In this document: positions 56,410 through 64,000 of the stretch, piece after piece
How positions within the stretch are numbered: position 1 is the stretch's first letter
Layout: every line of letters starts with the position of its first letter
Assembly (NCBI RefSeq): GCF_004762045.1
Contig: NZ_SJOM01000007.1
Span: 2,787,655 to 2,851,654 of the forward strand
Length of the DNA stretch: 64,000 nt
Source of the DNA: Mycobacterium sp. DL99
Lineage (GTDB): Bacteria; Actinomycetota; Actinomycetes; Mycobacteriales; Mycobacteriaceae
Direction of reading: 5' to 3'
Position numbers and translations under genes: made by a program
The notes under the pieces: generated by a model
What the model was told of the DNA's origin: nothing
The model's input: only the letters and a program-made list of their open reading frames with translations
Databases searched by the model: none

Positions 56410-56861
56410 GCGAAGCCCTCCGGACGGAGGCGGGACAGTATCGCGTCGTCGAGCCCGTGTCCGATGACGGCGTCGGCGAGCAACTCCGCCCATGCGGTCG
56501 GAGCGGAGTCGGATACGGCCGGCCCGTCGAGCACGTTGAGGCTCACCGTCTCCCAGAGGCGGCGAAGGTTCTCCACGGACTCCGAGGCGATGAGTGCGTC
56601 GCGCAGTCGCGCGCCCGCGGGGCTCCGCGCGTAACGCCGGCCCTCGGCGACGAGGAGATCGTGCAACCCGCGGGCTGCCGCCGGATTGCCGAGAACCGCG
56701 CGACGGGCTCCCACGAGCAGCTCGTGGACGGTGCGCTCGGCTGGTGAGGCACCGTCGGGGGCGGGCAGCAGCTGTGGAGCCTGGCGCTCGGTGAGGTCGA
56801 GGGTGAGAGCCCGGATCCGATCGAGCTCGGCGAGCATTCCGATCAGCACTTCGGGACTCAT
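56406..56861 (-). CDS. Helical protein of unknown function, 151 residues
   Basis: Predominantly helical, Leu/Ala/Arg-rich: IGMLAELDRIRALTLDLTE near the N-terminus, then HELLVGARRAVLGNPAAARG and LLADAVIGHGLDDAILSRL. No cysteine or histidine cluster. ATG 56861 overlaps the polyprenyl synthase stop (ATGA), and its own stop overlaps the next start. It is confined to this operon in the window. No family recognised. Confidence 0.65.
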   Translation of the reverse strand: MSPEVLIGMLAELDRIRALTLDLTERQAPQLLPAPDGASPAERTVHELLVGARRAVLGNPAAARGLHDLLVAEGRRYARSPAGARLRDALIASESVENLRRLWETVSLNVLDGPAVSDSAPTAWAELLADAVIGHGLDDAILSRLRPEGFA

Positions 56862-58039
56862 CGGGTCCGCCCGTGCACATAGTCGACCAGGGCGGCGAGA
56901 GCCTGCCGATGGTGGCTCGGTGGCAGCCAGTCGAGATCAGTCAGTACCGCGGCGGCATGCCCGGCGTGCTCGGCGGCGATGTCCCTGGCGTGTGTCAGCG
57001 ATCCGGTCCGGTGCAGCAGACCGAAGAGCCAGTGAATTTCATCGAGGGTTTTCGGTTCGGTGATGTGTTGTGCATGAAGGAATTTCGTGATCGCACTGTG
57101 GCCGGTGCGGGAGAGTTCGCCCCGGGTGGTGAGGCGATCGAGCAGGCCGGTCAGCCCTGATTCGCCTTCAGCGCCGGGGCGCCGCTTGGCCAGGATGCGC
57201 ACGGCGTGCTCTCGTTCGGCCGGTTCCGCGCCGCGCAGGGCGTGTAACAGCATCAGGGTTCGTTTGCCCTCCCAGAGATCGCCACCGATCTCCTTGCCGT
57301 AGGCCTCGGGGGCGGCGCGCAGGTTCAGCAGGTCGTCGGTGATCTGGAACGCGGCGCCGAGGTGGCGGCCGAAACGCTCCAGCGATGTCAGGTGCTCAGG
57401 GACTGTTCCGGCGGCGATGGCACCGGCCTGCAGTGGGGTGATGAACGAGTACCAGCTGGTCTTGAGCTCCACCATCCGGAGATAGTCGCTGTCGTCGAGC
57501 CGCCAGGTGTTGGTCCGTACCCAGTCCAGTTCGATCGCCTGGCCGTCGACGGTCTGCCGGGTCATGTGCGCGACGGCCTTAAGGATGCGCAGCGCGGGGC
57601 CCAATCCAATGCGCTCGACGTTGTCCAGCAACGGCTGCAGCGACAGTGACAGCATGGCGTCGCCGACATTGACCGCGACCGGGACGCCGTGATCGATGTG
57701 CAGAGCGGGTTTGCCTCGCCGCCACCATGATTCATCTTCGATGTCGTCATGGATGAGGAATGCGTTGTGGTAGAGCTCTAGTGTCGCGGCGGTGGGCAGG
57801 ATGGCATCGAGATGGCCGCCGAGCCCCAGACAGACGGCGATGCTCAGCGCCGGCCGGAGCGCCTTCCCGCCGCGGCGCGGGTAGTCCAGGATCAACTCCC
57901 GCAGACCGCTGGATCCTGTTCCGCTGCCGTAGATCCTGGTGATCTCGCCGTCACAGGCCTCCTTGCACAGGGCAAGGTAGGCGTCGAGTGGATTCGGTTC
58001 GGTGTGCGCTGGGGGCGCCTCAGGAAGGGTCGAGGTCAT
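56858..58039 (-). CDS. Polyprenyl diphosphate synthase (E-isoprenyl synthase)
   Basis: 393 residues. First Asp-rich motif DDIED (98-102) in HNAFLIHDDIEDES, second motif DDLLN (235-239, last Asp replaced by Asn), plus RRGGKALRPAL and GKRTLMLLHAL. It condenses allylic diphosphate with isopentenyl diphosphate; a C20 or longer product is likely but the chain length is not shown. The first 17 residues are Pro/Ala/Thr-rich and look disordered, as in some encapsulin cargo. The gene starts six bases after the shell-like gene. Confidence 0.93.
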   Translation of the reverse strand: MTSTLPEAPPAHTEPNPLDAYLALCKEACDGEITRIYGSGTGSSGLRELILDYPRRGGKALRPALSIAVCLGLGGHLDAILPTAATLELYHNAFLIHDDIEDESWWRRGKPALHIDHGVPVAVNVGDAMLSLSLQPLLDNVERIGLGPALRILKAVAHMTRQTVDGQAIELDWVRTNTWRLDDSDYLRMVELKTSWYSFITPLQAGAIAAGTVPEHLTSLERFGRHLGAAFQITDDLLNLRAAPEAYGKEIGGDLWEGKRTLMLLHALRGAEPAEREHAVRILAKRRPGAEGESGLTGLLDRLTTRGELSRTGHSAITKFLHAQHITEPKTLDEIHWLFGLLHRTGSLTHARDIAAEHAGHAAAVLTDLDWLPPSHHRQALAALVDYVHGRTR

Positions 58040-58045
58040 GGCTGA

Positions 58046-58870
58046 TCACTTCTTGACCGGCCTCCCGTACAACGCCGCGAGACTTCGCTTCTCCTTGATC
58101 CGCAGGGCGAACCGGATTCGGACGGCCATTTCGATCCGCGAGTTCGTGGTCTCACCGAGTACCTCGAGACTCGGCAACACACTGATGGCGAGGTCTATCG
58201 GCTCCTCACCCGGTGAGGCCTCGGGGGCGCCTGCATGCGCGATGAGCTGGCGCCGGCCGAGCATCACCATGACGGTGCCAGGCCTTTTCTTGCCCGTGAT
58301 CGCTCCGGTCTTGTCGACCTCGTCCATCTGCCTGTTGAGCTGTGACGCGCGGTGCAGTGAGTTGACGTGTGCCGCGGCGAGCAGCTCATTGGTGACGGGA
58401 TAGCCGGCAGTCAGATCGCTGAGCTCCTTCAGTCCCTGGGTGTCGGAGATGAGACACGACGGGGACCGGTAACCGGCATCCTCGATCTTTGCCCGGGCGT
58501 CGATGAGGTTGTCCAACAGGATTTGGGATGTTGCGGCGTCGAAGTTGAATGTGTAGAACGCATTGTTGCGCAGTGATCTGATGACCCTGTTGTCCACTCT
58601 GCGGGCGAGTCTGGTTGCAGCCCAGTTCACTTCGTCGATCAGGGAATCGAGGGTCGGCGCGGTGGTCTGGACCAGGGTGACCTGGAAACTGACCTCCCGG
58701 GAGCGGACTCGTAAGAAGCCGGGATTGTTGACGACGTCGTTGCGTACCCGGCGCTGGCCCGGGTCACAGGTGTTCCAATGGGGGATGGCCTGCCAGGCGA
58801 TGCACGTCTGCTCGAAGGTCTCGGTGACTGCCTGGTTGGCGATGGTCAATTGTTCTGTAGTCAAATACAT
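58046..58870 (-). CDS. Encapsulin-like (HK97-fold) shell protein candidate
   Basis: 274 residues. Layout matches family 1 encapsulins: N-terminal helices (TEQLTIANQAVTETFEQT), strand region FLRVRSREVSFQVTLVQT (50-69), long spine helix LDSLIDEVNWAATRLARRVD (74-93) and NRVIRSL, then LLDNLIDARAKIEDAGYRSP with SCLISDTQGLKELSDLTAGYP, and a final VRIRFALRIKEKRSLAAL strand. The A-domain part lines up with T. maritima encapsulin [20 protein letters not shown]. No cNMP-binding insert. ATG 58870 has AGGGGG eight bases upstream. The fold is inferred by eye; a phage capsid relic is the alternative, but no phage genes are near. Confidence 0.7.
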   Translation of the reverse strand: MYLTTEQLTIANQAVTETFEQTCIAWQAIPHWNTCDPGQRRVRNDVVNNPGFLRVRSREVSFQVTLVQTTAPTLDSLIDEVNWAATRLARRVDNRVIRSLRNNAFYTFNFDAATSQILLDNLIDARAKIEDAGYRSPSCLISDTQGLKELSDLTAGYPVTNELLAAAHVNSLHRASQLNRQMDEVDKTGAITGKKRPGTVMVMLGRRQLIAHAGAPEASPGEEPIDLAISVLPSLEVLGETTNSRIEMAVRIRFALRIKEKRSLAALYGRPVKK

Positions 58871-58942
58871 TTGGTGACCCCCTGACCCCGATCAGGAAAG
58901 CATCGCAGACCGCACCGGCGGGTGTGGTCGTTTCGGCGTGAA

Positions 58943-61900
58943 CTACTTCTGGTGGAGTACCACTTCCTGCCCGGGCGTCATCTCGCCGCGTGCCATCGCT
59001 TCGCAGTGCGCCAGGTGCAGCGGAGCGACGGGATCATCCGGCAGCAATCGCTGACACCGCTTGAATGCGGTGCGGGCCCGGTCGACATCCCCGGCGTCGA
59101 ACAGTGCGAAGGCTTCCGCGAAGGCGGGTTGCGCCGCACGTTTGGCGGACCGCAGGGTATCCGAATCATCGTCGTAGACTTCGTAAATCGTCACCGGCCT
59201 GCGCCGGTTGACGACCATCACCCGTTCCATGCGTCGGACGTCGAACCCCGGGGATCGAGCCAGCCGGGTCATGGTCGCATCAGAGATGAGCAAAGCGGAC
59301 CCGTAACGTTTGTTGGTGCTCTCGATACGCGCGGCCAGGTTCACCGCATCGCCGATGATGGTCAGCACCATGCGGTTAACGCCGCCGACCAGTCCGACTC
59401 CCACCGCTCCGGTATTGATGCCGATGCCCGCGCGCAACTCCTCGGAGCCGTGTGCCAGCCGTTCCCGGTTGTGGTCGCGCAAGGATCGCAGCATCGCCAG
59501 ACCAGCCCGGACCGCGTCGTCCGGGGTCTCGAAAACGGCGACGATCTCGTCTCCGCGTACGTCCTGGACGAAACCGTTGCAGCTGATGATCGGCAGCTCG
59601 ACCGCGCGCAGGAAGCCCATCGCCAGATTGCCGGCCTCCGAAACATTCATGTCCTCGATCATCGTGGTGTAACCGCGGATATCGCTGATCAGGACCGTCA
59701 TCTCGCGCTCGACGCGGTAGCCGGCGCGTACGCGGCGGAGGTCGTCGATGTCGAGGATGCGCAGCAGCTCGTTGGGCACGAATCGGGATTGCACGTCGAT
59801 CAGCGACTGCCGGTACTCATCGGCGGCCTTCAGCCGTGCCTCGAGCTGGAAGTTCCACAACGGTGCGGCGGCCTGTGCGCACAGGAACATGACCGCGTCC
59901 TGCTGATCGGACGTGAAATGTCCGCCGGTATCGTCGCGCTGGGCACAGATCACCCCGATCACCCTGTCCTGCACCACTATCGGTGACGCCAGAGTGCGTG
60001 TGGCCACATGCGGGACACCGCTGGAGGCAACCAGCCGGACCAGCTCGCCGTCATAGCTCGCTTCGGTCGAGCGCTCGTCGAGGATCGTGGCGGCGCCGTG
60101 CTCGTAGAAGGCGCGCACACCCCAGGATTCGTCGGCGGCTCTGGTGAGCAGCTGTACGCGGCGGGCCCCGGTGGTGTCGGCGACCGAGCCCAGAATGATG
60201 CGAGCCACACCATCGGCGGTCCGCGCGCCGGCCAGGGTCCGCAGCAACTGGTGGGCGCTGACGGGGTCGATACCGACCGCACCCGGATGTACCAGGTCGC
60301 GGCTGAGCAGCCAGGGATGTTGCTGGGCAAGCCAGTCCGTGCGGATCGCCACCCCGAGACTGAGCCAGCGTTGGTAGGCCGAGCGCAACATGTGATCGCG
60401 CAGCGGCATTCGCCCGGTCTCGGCGTACAGCAACGCCGCCTCCTCGTGGGCACGGGCGCCGATCATGGGTAGCTGGTGTGTCTCGGCGAGCGCAATTGCC
60501 CGGTGCAGATGGCGCTCACCCTGGCCGTAGTGACCGTGGGCGCGCGCCCATGAGCCCTGGAGCAGCTCGTAGGCCGCCGCGTAGTTCTCCGGCGCGGTCT
60601 CGGCGCAGGTGCGGTGCAACTTCATCGCCTGGCGGACGAAGCGGGCGGTCGCGCGGTCGCGCGGCGCGTTCTGCATCAGGCTCAACGCGCCGATCAGGTA
60701 GACCAGCTGGGAGACCGAGGTGCCGACCAGGCCGTCGATGTGCTCGACGGCCTCCTCGGTGAACGGGATGGCGCCCGCGTGGTCGCCGGACCAGAAACAC
60801 AAACCCTGCTTCATCGCCGCCACGATCCCCATGGCGACCTCGTCGCCCTCACGCTGTGCCGCGGCCAGCACCTCCCGTTCGTCGTAGCCGCTCTCACCGG
60901 CGAGCAGCAGGGGATCCTCGCACCTGCCCATCAGGTTCAGCGCCATCTGTTGTTGCGCCTGACAGAGCATGCTGGGTGCGCGTTGTGAACGGAACTGGGG
61001 GATCAGGGACTGTGCCAGTGCGTCGATCTCGGCGAGGGGTCGGCCCACCCAGAACGACTGGGAGATCAGGGTCGCGGCAAGAAATCCGGCATACTCCTGA
61101 TCGCCCTGGTCGAGGGCCTCGGTGACGGCGCCGCGGAGCAGGCCGAGCCCGTCGCGCAGTGGATGACGCCAGTGGTGGATGAAGTTCAGATGCATGAACA
61201 GCGTCTGCGGCCTGGCCTCCCGGAATTCCGGCCGCTCGGCCAGCTGCAGCCCGACCTCCCCGAACCGCTGGGCGCCCGAACGATCACCGAGTATCACCAG
61301 CAAGAGCCCGTAGCTGGCCAAGACCAGGGGCGAGGACGGGGTATGGCCGTAGGCCAGGGTGAGTTCGAGCTGCTTGCGCACCAACAGGGGGAAGAGATTC
61401 GGCCGGACGATATAGGAGATGCTGCGCATCTCGGTGAGGATCCGCTGAACCTCGATGACGCGCGGATCCTGGCAGGACGGCAGGTCCAGCAGCCGGTCGT
61501 TGCTCCAACGGCGCATCGTCAGCCGCATCCGGACCATCGCATTGGCCATCCGTGGCTTGCCGGCCTGGGCAGGCAGCGGCTCGCCCAGCTCGTCGAGCGC
61601 GGCCAGCCCGATCTCGATCGCCTCACGCAACCGGTTCTGCGCGACGCGACCTTTGAGCCGCAGGTACGCGAGCCGGGCGCGGTCGGCCGGGTCGGACAAC
61701 GCGTCGTCGGCCTCGTCGAGCAAGGCGAACAACGCCGGGACATCGCCGACGAGCAGTGCGGCGTCCGCGGCGTCGAGGTGCAGTTCCCTGGCCAACGGGA
61801 AGTTCGTGGCCCAGCGCTGCGGGCCGAGCAGCCGCAGGGCATTGCGGCAGTACTCCAGCGCCAAGGGGAATGATGCCTGGGCCCGGGCTTTCCGGGCGGC

Positions 61901-63235
61901 GCGGTGCAGTACGTCGACGAAGCGGATTCGCTCGGCGCCGTCGGTGCCGGCCAGGCCGCCGATCCCGACGTGCCGCGCGGCTTCGAACAACCGCTCGTCG
62001 CCCAGTTCGATCAGCCGCCTGCCCAGCCGTAGGTGCACCTCGAGCTGTGCGTCGTCGGACAGGTAGGCCCGAGCGGTTTCGGCGACCCGGTCGTGGCTGA
62101 AGCGGTAACGCGCGTCACGGCTGATCGCGTTCGCGATGCGCCGGCCGCCGCTGTCGACCGCCTCGACGAGCCGCAGTTCCATACATGCCCAAAGGGCTTG
62201 TGCTGCAATGTCTGACGGTTGTGCTGAGGCTACCGCGGCGTCGGCCAGGTCGAACTCGCCGCCGATACAGGACACCGAGCTCAACACCGCGAGATCGGAC
62301 GGACGCAACTGGTTGAGGTAGCTGCCGAGAAACTCCGCCTCGGTGGCGGAGACCTCGATCGAGGACAGTGCGCGCAGATCCCACACCGGGCTCTGTCCGT
62401 CGCCGGCCGGGTTCAGGGCTCCTTCACGCTGTGCGCGGTACAGCAGCTGGCGGATCTGGAGGGGATTGCCCCCGGTGCGGTGTTGGAATTCGGCCGCCAC
62501 TTCGGCCAGCTCAAGGCTTCGGCCGGTCACGTCGGTGAGCATTTCCTCGACGTCCTCGGGGCCCAACGTGCCCAGCTCCAGACTGCGTACGTGGGGCGAG
62601 GTGATGCCGGCTGCGGCTGCGTCGAACTCGCCTGCGCGGTACGCGCCGAGCACAAGGACACCGCGAGGTGCCACCGCGAGCAGTTCCGACAGCAGTAGCA
62701 GCGAGTCCTGGTCCGCCCATTGCAGGTCGTCGATGGCGAGCACGACCATCCGGTGGGCGGCGGTGATCGAAAGCAGACGGATGACGGCGCGGTGCAACCG
62801 GCGGCGGGTCTCGGCGGCATCGAGGTCGGCCACCGGTGCGGCCCCGCCGAGCGCGTCGGTCAGCTCCGGCACGAGATCCCCGAGAACGCCTGTCAGCGGC
62901 GAAGTCTCGACGCTGAGATCCGCGCGCCATTCGTCGCGCTCCGCCGGGTCGGCTGCCACCATGGAGTGGACCAGCGCGGTGAGTGCATCGCCTATCGCCG
63001 AATACGGGGCCGGAGCCCCGTCTCGACAGCGGCCGTAGGCGAACGTGCAGTTGCGATCTGCGAGTTCATCTCCGAAGGCCTGCAGGAGGGTCGACTTGCC
63101 CACACCGGGAACCCCGCTGATGAGCACGGATGTCCCGCCGTTCCGTTCGGCTGACGCCGCTGCGGCGCGAAGTTCGCCCAGCTCGCGTCGTCGGTCGACC
63201 ACGCGGCCGCTGATGTCGAGCGTCGCCGATGTCAC
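58943..63235 (-). CDS. AAA-TPR-GAF protein with class III adenylate cyclase domain
   Basis: 1430 residues, GTG start. N-terminal ATPase with Walker A GVPGVGKST (41-49) and Walker B VVLAIDDLQWAD, a long helical TPR-like middle, a GAF-like domain (about 990-1130) and a cyclase homology domain (about 1175-1330). The cyclase keeps MTVLISDIRGYTTM and RGDEIVAVF (two metal aspartates) and IIGDAVNLAARIES. This is the order of mycobacterial LuxR/AAA-like adenylate cyclases, which have the cyclase where LuxR types have DNA binding, and active cAMP synthesis is plausible. It ends 72 bp before the shell gene on the same strand. Confidence 0.93.
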   Translation of the reverse strand: MTSATLDISGRVVDRRRELGELRAAAASAERNGGTSVLISGVPGVGKSTLLQAFGDELADRNCTFAYGRCRDGAPAPYSAIGDALTALVHSMVAADPAERDEWRADLSVETSPLTGVLGDLVPELTDALGGAAPVADLDAAETRRRLHRAVIRLLSITAAHRMVVLAIDDLQWADQDSLLLLSELLAVAPRGVLVLGAYRAGEFDAAAAGITSPHVRSLELGTLGPEDVEEMLTDVTGRSLELAEVAAEFQHRTGGNPLQIRQLLYRAQREGALNPAGDGQSPVWDLRALSSIEVSATEAEFLGSYLNQLRPSDLAVLSSVSCIGGEFDLADAAVASAQPSDIAAQALWACMELRLVEAVDSGGRRIANAISRDARYRFSHDRVAETARAYLSDDAQLEVHLRLGRRLIELGDERLFEAARHVGIGGLAGTDGAERIRFVDVLHRAARKARAQASFPLALEYCRNALRLLGPQRWATNFPLARELHLDAADAALLVGDVPALFALLDEADDALSDPADRARLAYLRLKGRVAQNRLREAIEIGLAALDELGEPLPAQAGKPRMANAMVRMRLTMRRWSNDRLLDLPSCQDPRVIEVQRILTEMRSISYIVRPNLFPLLVRKQLELTLAYGHTPSSPLVLASYGLLLVILGDRSGAQRFGEVGLQLAERPEFREARPQTLFMHLNFIHHWRHPLRDGLGLLRGAVTEALDQGDQEYAGFLAATLISQSFWVGRPLAEIDALAQSLIPQFRSQRAPSMLCQAQQQMALNLMGRCEDPLLLAGESGYDEREVLAAAQREGDEVAMGIVAAMKQGLCFWSGDHAGAIPFTEEAVEHIDGLVGTSVSQLVYLIGALSLMQNAPRDRATARFVRQAMKLHRTCAETAPENYAAAYELLQGSWARAHGHYGQGERHLHRAIALAETHQLPMIGARAHEEAALLYAETGRMPLRDHMLRSAYQRWLSLGVAIRTDWLAQQHPWLLSRDLVHPGAVGIDPVSAHQLLRTLAGARTADGVARIILGSVADTTGARRVQLLTRAADESWGVRAFYEHGAATILDERSTEASYDGELVRLVASSGVPHVATRTLASPIVVQDRVIGVICAQRDDTGGHFTSDQQDAVMFLCAQAAAPLWNFQLEARLKAADEYRQSLIDVQSRFVPNELLRILDIDDLRRVRAGYRVEREMTVLISDIRGYTTMIEDMNVSEAGNLAMGFLRAVELPIISCNGFVQDVRGDEIVAVFETPDDAVRAGLAMLRSLRDHNRERLAHGSEELRAGIGINTGAVGVGLVGGVNRMVLTIIGDAVNLAARIESTNKRYGSALLISDATMTRLARSPGFDVRRMERVMVVNRRRPVTIYEVYDDDSDTLRSAKRAAQPAFAEAFALFDAGDVDRARTAFKRCQRLLPDDPVAPLHLAHCEAMARGEMTPGQEVVLHQK

Positions 63236-63404
63236 CGCACGTAGCGCCCCTCTCCGATTGGGCGGTCCGAGGCGAATTGACCGGATCGTCAGAGATAGCC
63301 AGGATCGCAGGAGCCTACCGTTTTCGGCGCGTTTTCACGGGTCTGGAACCGACCTGGGCCAGACATCGTGGAATAGAAGCGCCACCGGAGAAGCTGGAGA
63401 AGTC

Positions 63405-63854
63405 ATGACCGAGATGGACAAGGGCAAGTTCTACACCGACACGGAATACCTCGATGACTTCAACCGCAACGTGGTCGAGGAATTCCGGGGGAACGGTGGC
63501 AAGGTCGGCGGCCCGTTCGAGCAGGCCGACCTGCTGTTGCTGCACACGACCGGCGCCAAGTCGGGCAAGCCACGGCTCTCGCCGCTGGCCTATCTGACCG
63601 TCGACGGCAAGATGCTCATCGTGGGGTCGTACGCAGGTGCGCCGAAAGACCCGGCATGGGTGCACAATCTGCGGGCCAATCCGAAGGTACGTATCGAGCT
63701 GGGCACCGACGCCTACGACGCAACGGCCCGGGAACTGCCCGATGCCGAGCGCGACGCCGCCTACCCGAAGATCACCGAGGTTGCGCCGGTGTTCGCCGAC
63801 TACCAGGCCAACACCACTCGGTCCATCCCGTTGTTCGAAATCGTCCGCGCTTAG
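63405..63854 (+). CDS. F420-dependent nitroreductase family protein (Ddn-like)
   Basis: 149 residues. LLLLHTTGAKSGKPRLSPLAYL is the Ddn/DUF385 signature, followed by VGSYAGAPKDPAWVHNLRANPKV and a C-terminal FADYQANTTRSIPLFEI. Uses reduced F420 to reduce quinones or other acceptors; Ddn itself activates nitroimidazoles. ATG 63405 follows GGAGA. It is divergent from the adenylate cyclase gene. Confidence 0.92.
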   Translation: MTEMDKGKFYTDTEYLDDFNRNVVEEFRGNGGKVGGPFEQADLLLLHTTGAKSGKPRLSPLAYLTVDGKMLIVGSYAGAPKDPAWVHNLRANPKVRIELGTDAYDATARELPDAERDAAYPKITEVAPVFADYQANTTRSIPLFEIVRA

Positions 63855-63863
63855 TCCCTCGGC

Positions 63864-63924
63864 GCCGAAACGGTATTCCAGCCGCCTGCGACTCGCACTT
63901 TCGCCGCTGGAATACCGTTTCGGC
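63864..63924. terminator. Bidirectional hairpin between Ddn-like gene and thiolase
   Basis: Perfect 19 bp inverted repeat: GCCGAAACGGTATTCCAGC (63864-63882) and its reverse complement at 63906-63924, 23 bp loop. It lies between two convergent genes, 9 bp past one stop and 10 bp past the other, so it could end both transcripts. There is no U-tract. Confidence 0.7.
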
Positions 63925-63934
63925 CGGAATCGGG

Positions 63935-64000
63935 CTACAGGCGTTCGATGATGGTGGCGTTGGCCATGCCGCCGCCCTCGCACATCGTCTGCAGGCCGTA
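63935..64000 (-). CDS. Acetyl-CoA acetyltransferase/thiolase, C-terminal end only
   Basis: The last 21 codons of a gene that continues past the right edge. The end GLQTMCEGGGMANATIIERL is the standard thiolase C-terminus, with CEGGGxxxA carrying the catalytic cysteine and glycine loop. It is convergent with the Ddn-like gene. Nothing more can be said of the start. Confidence 0.85.
   Translation of the reverse strand, partial: YGLQTMCEGGGMANATIIERL

Noticed and set aside
54727..58039. Operon as a carotenoid pigment cluster
   Set aside because: No phytoene synthase or lycopene cyclase is present, and the CrtC-like protein belongs to a broad fold. The product is left open.
58046..58870. Shell-like gene as a remnant of an integrated phage
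   Set aside because: No portal, terminase, protease, tail or integrase genes are near and no attachment-site repeats were seen; the gene is coupled to metabolic genes. I still list a phage origin as an alternative for the protein itself.
1..64000. tRNA, rRNA, CRISPR arrays, insertion sequences, toxin-antitoxin pairs
   Set aside because: None were found on reading either strand; no terminal inverted repeats with transposase-like coding, no regularly spaced repeats, and no tRNA-like cloverleaf was noticed. A dedicated RNA search could still find a small RNA.

Overview
The window is a high-GC actinobacterial chromosome segment, most likely from a fast-growing Mycobacterium (Mycolicibacterium). 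The order fadD9-type carboxylic acid reductase, gabT, yajC-secD-secF, solute-binding lipoprotein, apt, relA, cyclophilin ppiB, MBL hydrolase, hisS, then further on haloalkane dehalogenase, Rv2578c-type radical SAM protein, zinc metallopeptidase, panE and aspS, is the backbone I know from M. tuberculosis Rv2590 down to Rv2572c. Accessory blocks are inserted into it. I see no tRNA, rRNA, CRISPR array, insertion sequence or prophage.

Layout. 1-6690: two tandem carboxylic acid reductases (the first cut by the window edge), each preceded by the same small palindrome. 6691-23708: housekeeping block (GABA aminotransferase, Sec accessory complex, adenine salvage, (p)ppGpp enzyme, two cyclophilins, histidyl-tRNA synthetase) with an HD-GYP/LuxR hybrid regulator inserted. 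23733-28563: urtABCDE urea ABC transporter, translationally coupled. 28799-30539: a secreted MmpS-like protein and two consecutive SOS promoters, the second driving an Rv2578c-type radical SAM gene. 30558-43740: accessory metabolism under four local regulators (MarR plus drug exporter; TetR plus haloalkane dehalogenase; TetR plus paired acyl-CoA dehydrogenases and amidohydrolase; TetR plus flavin monooxygenase and mycofactocin-type SDR). 43796-51744: conserved mycobacterial genes ending in aspS.

51741-58870 is the most unusual part: eight tightly overlapping minus-strand genes whose first gene encodes a 274-residue protein with the layout of an encapsulin (HK97-fold) shell protein. It is followed by a polyprenyl diphosphate synthase, two small unknown helical proteins, a CrtC/AttH-like lipocalin-fold protein, an SCP2-like lipid-binding protein, a large FAD amine-oxidase/phytoene-desaturase-type enzyme and a proline-rich protein with two copies of a short helical motif. 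Directly upstream on the same strand lies a 1430-residue AAA-TPR-GAF-adenylate cyclase. My reading is a possible encapsulated isoprenoid pathway with a cyclic-nucleotide link; this is inferred from sequence pattern and gene order only. The window closes with a Ddn-type F420-dependent oxidoreductase, a strong hairpin and the end of a thiolase gene.
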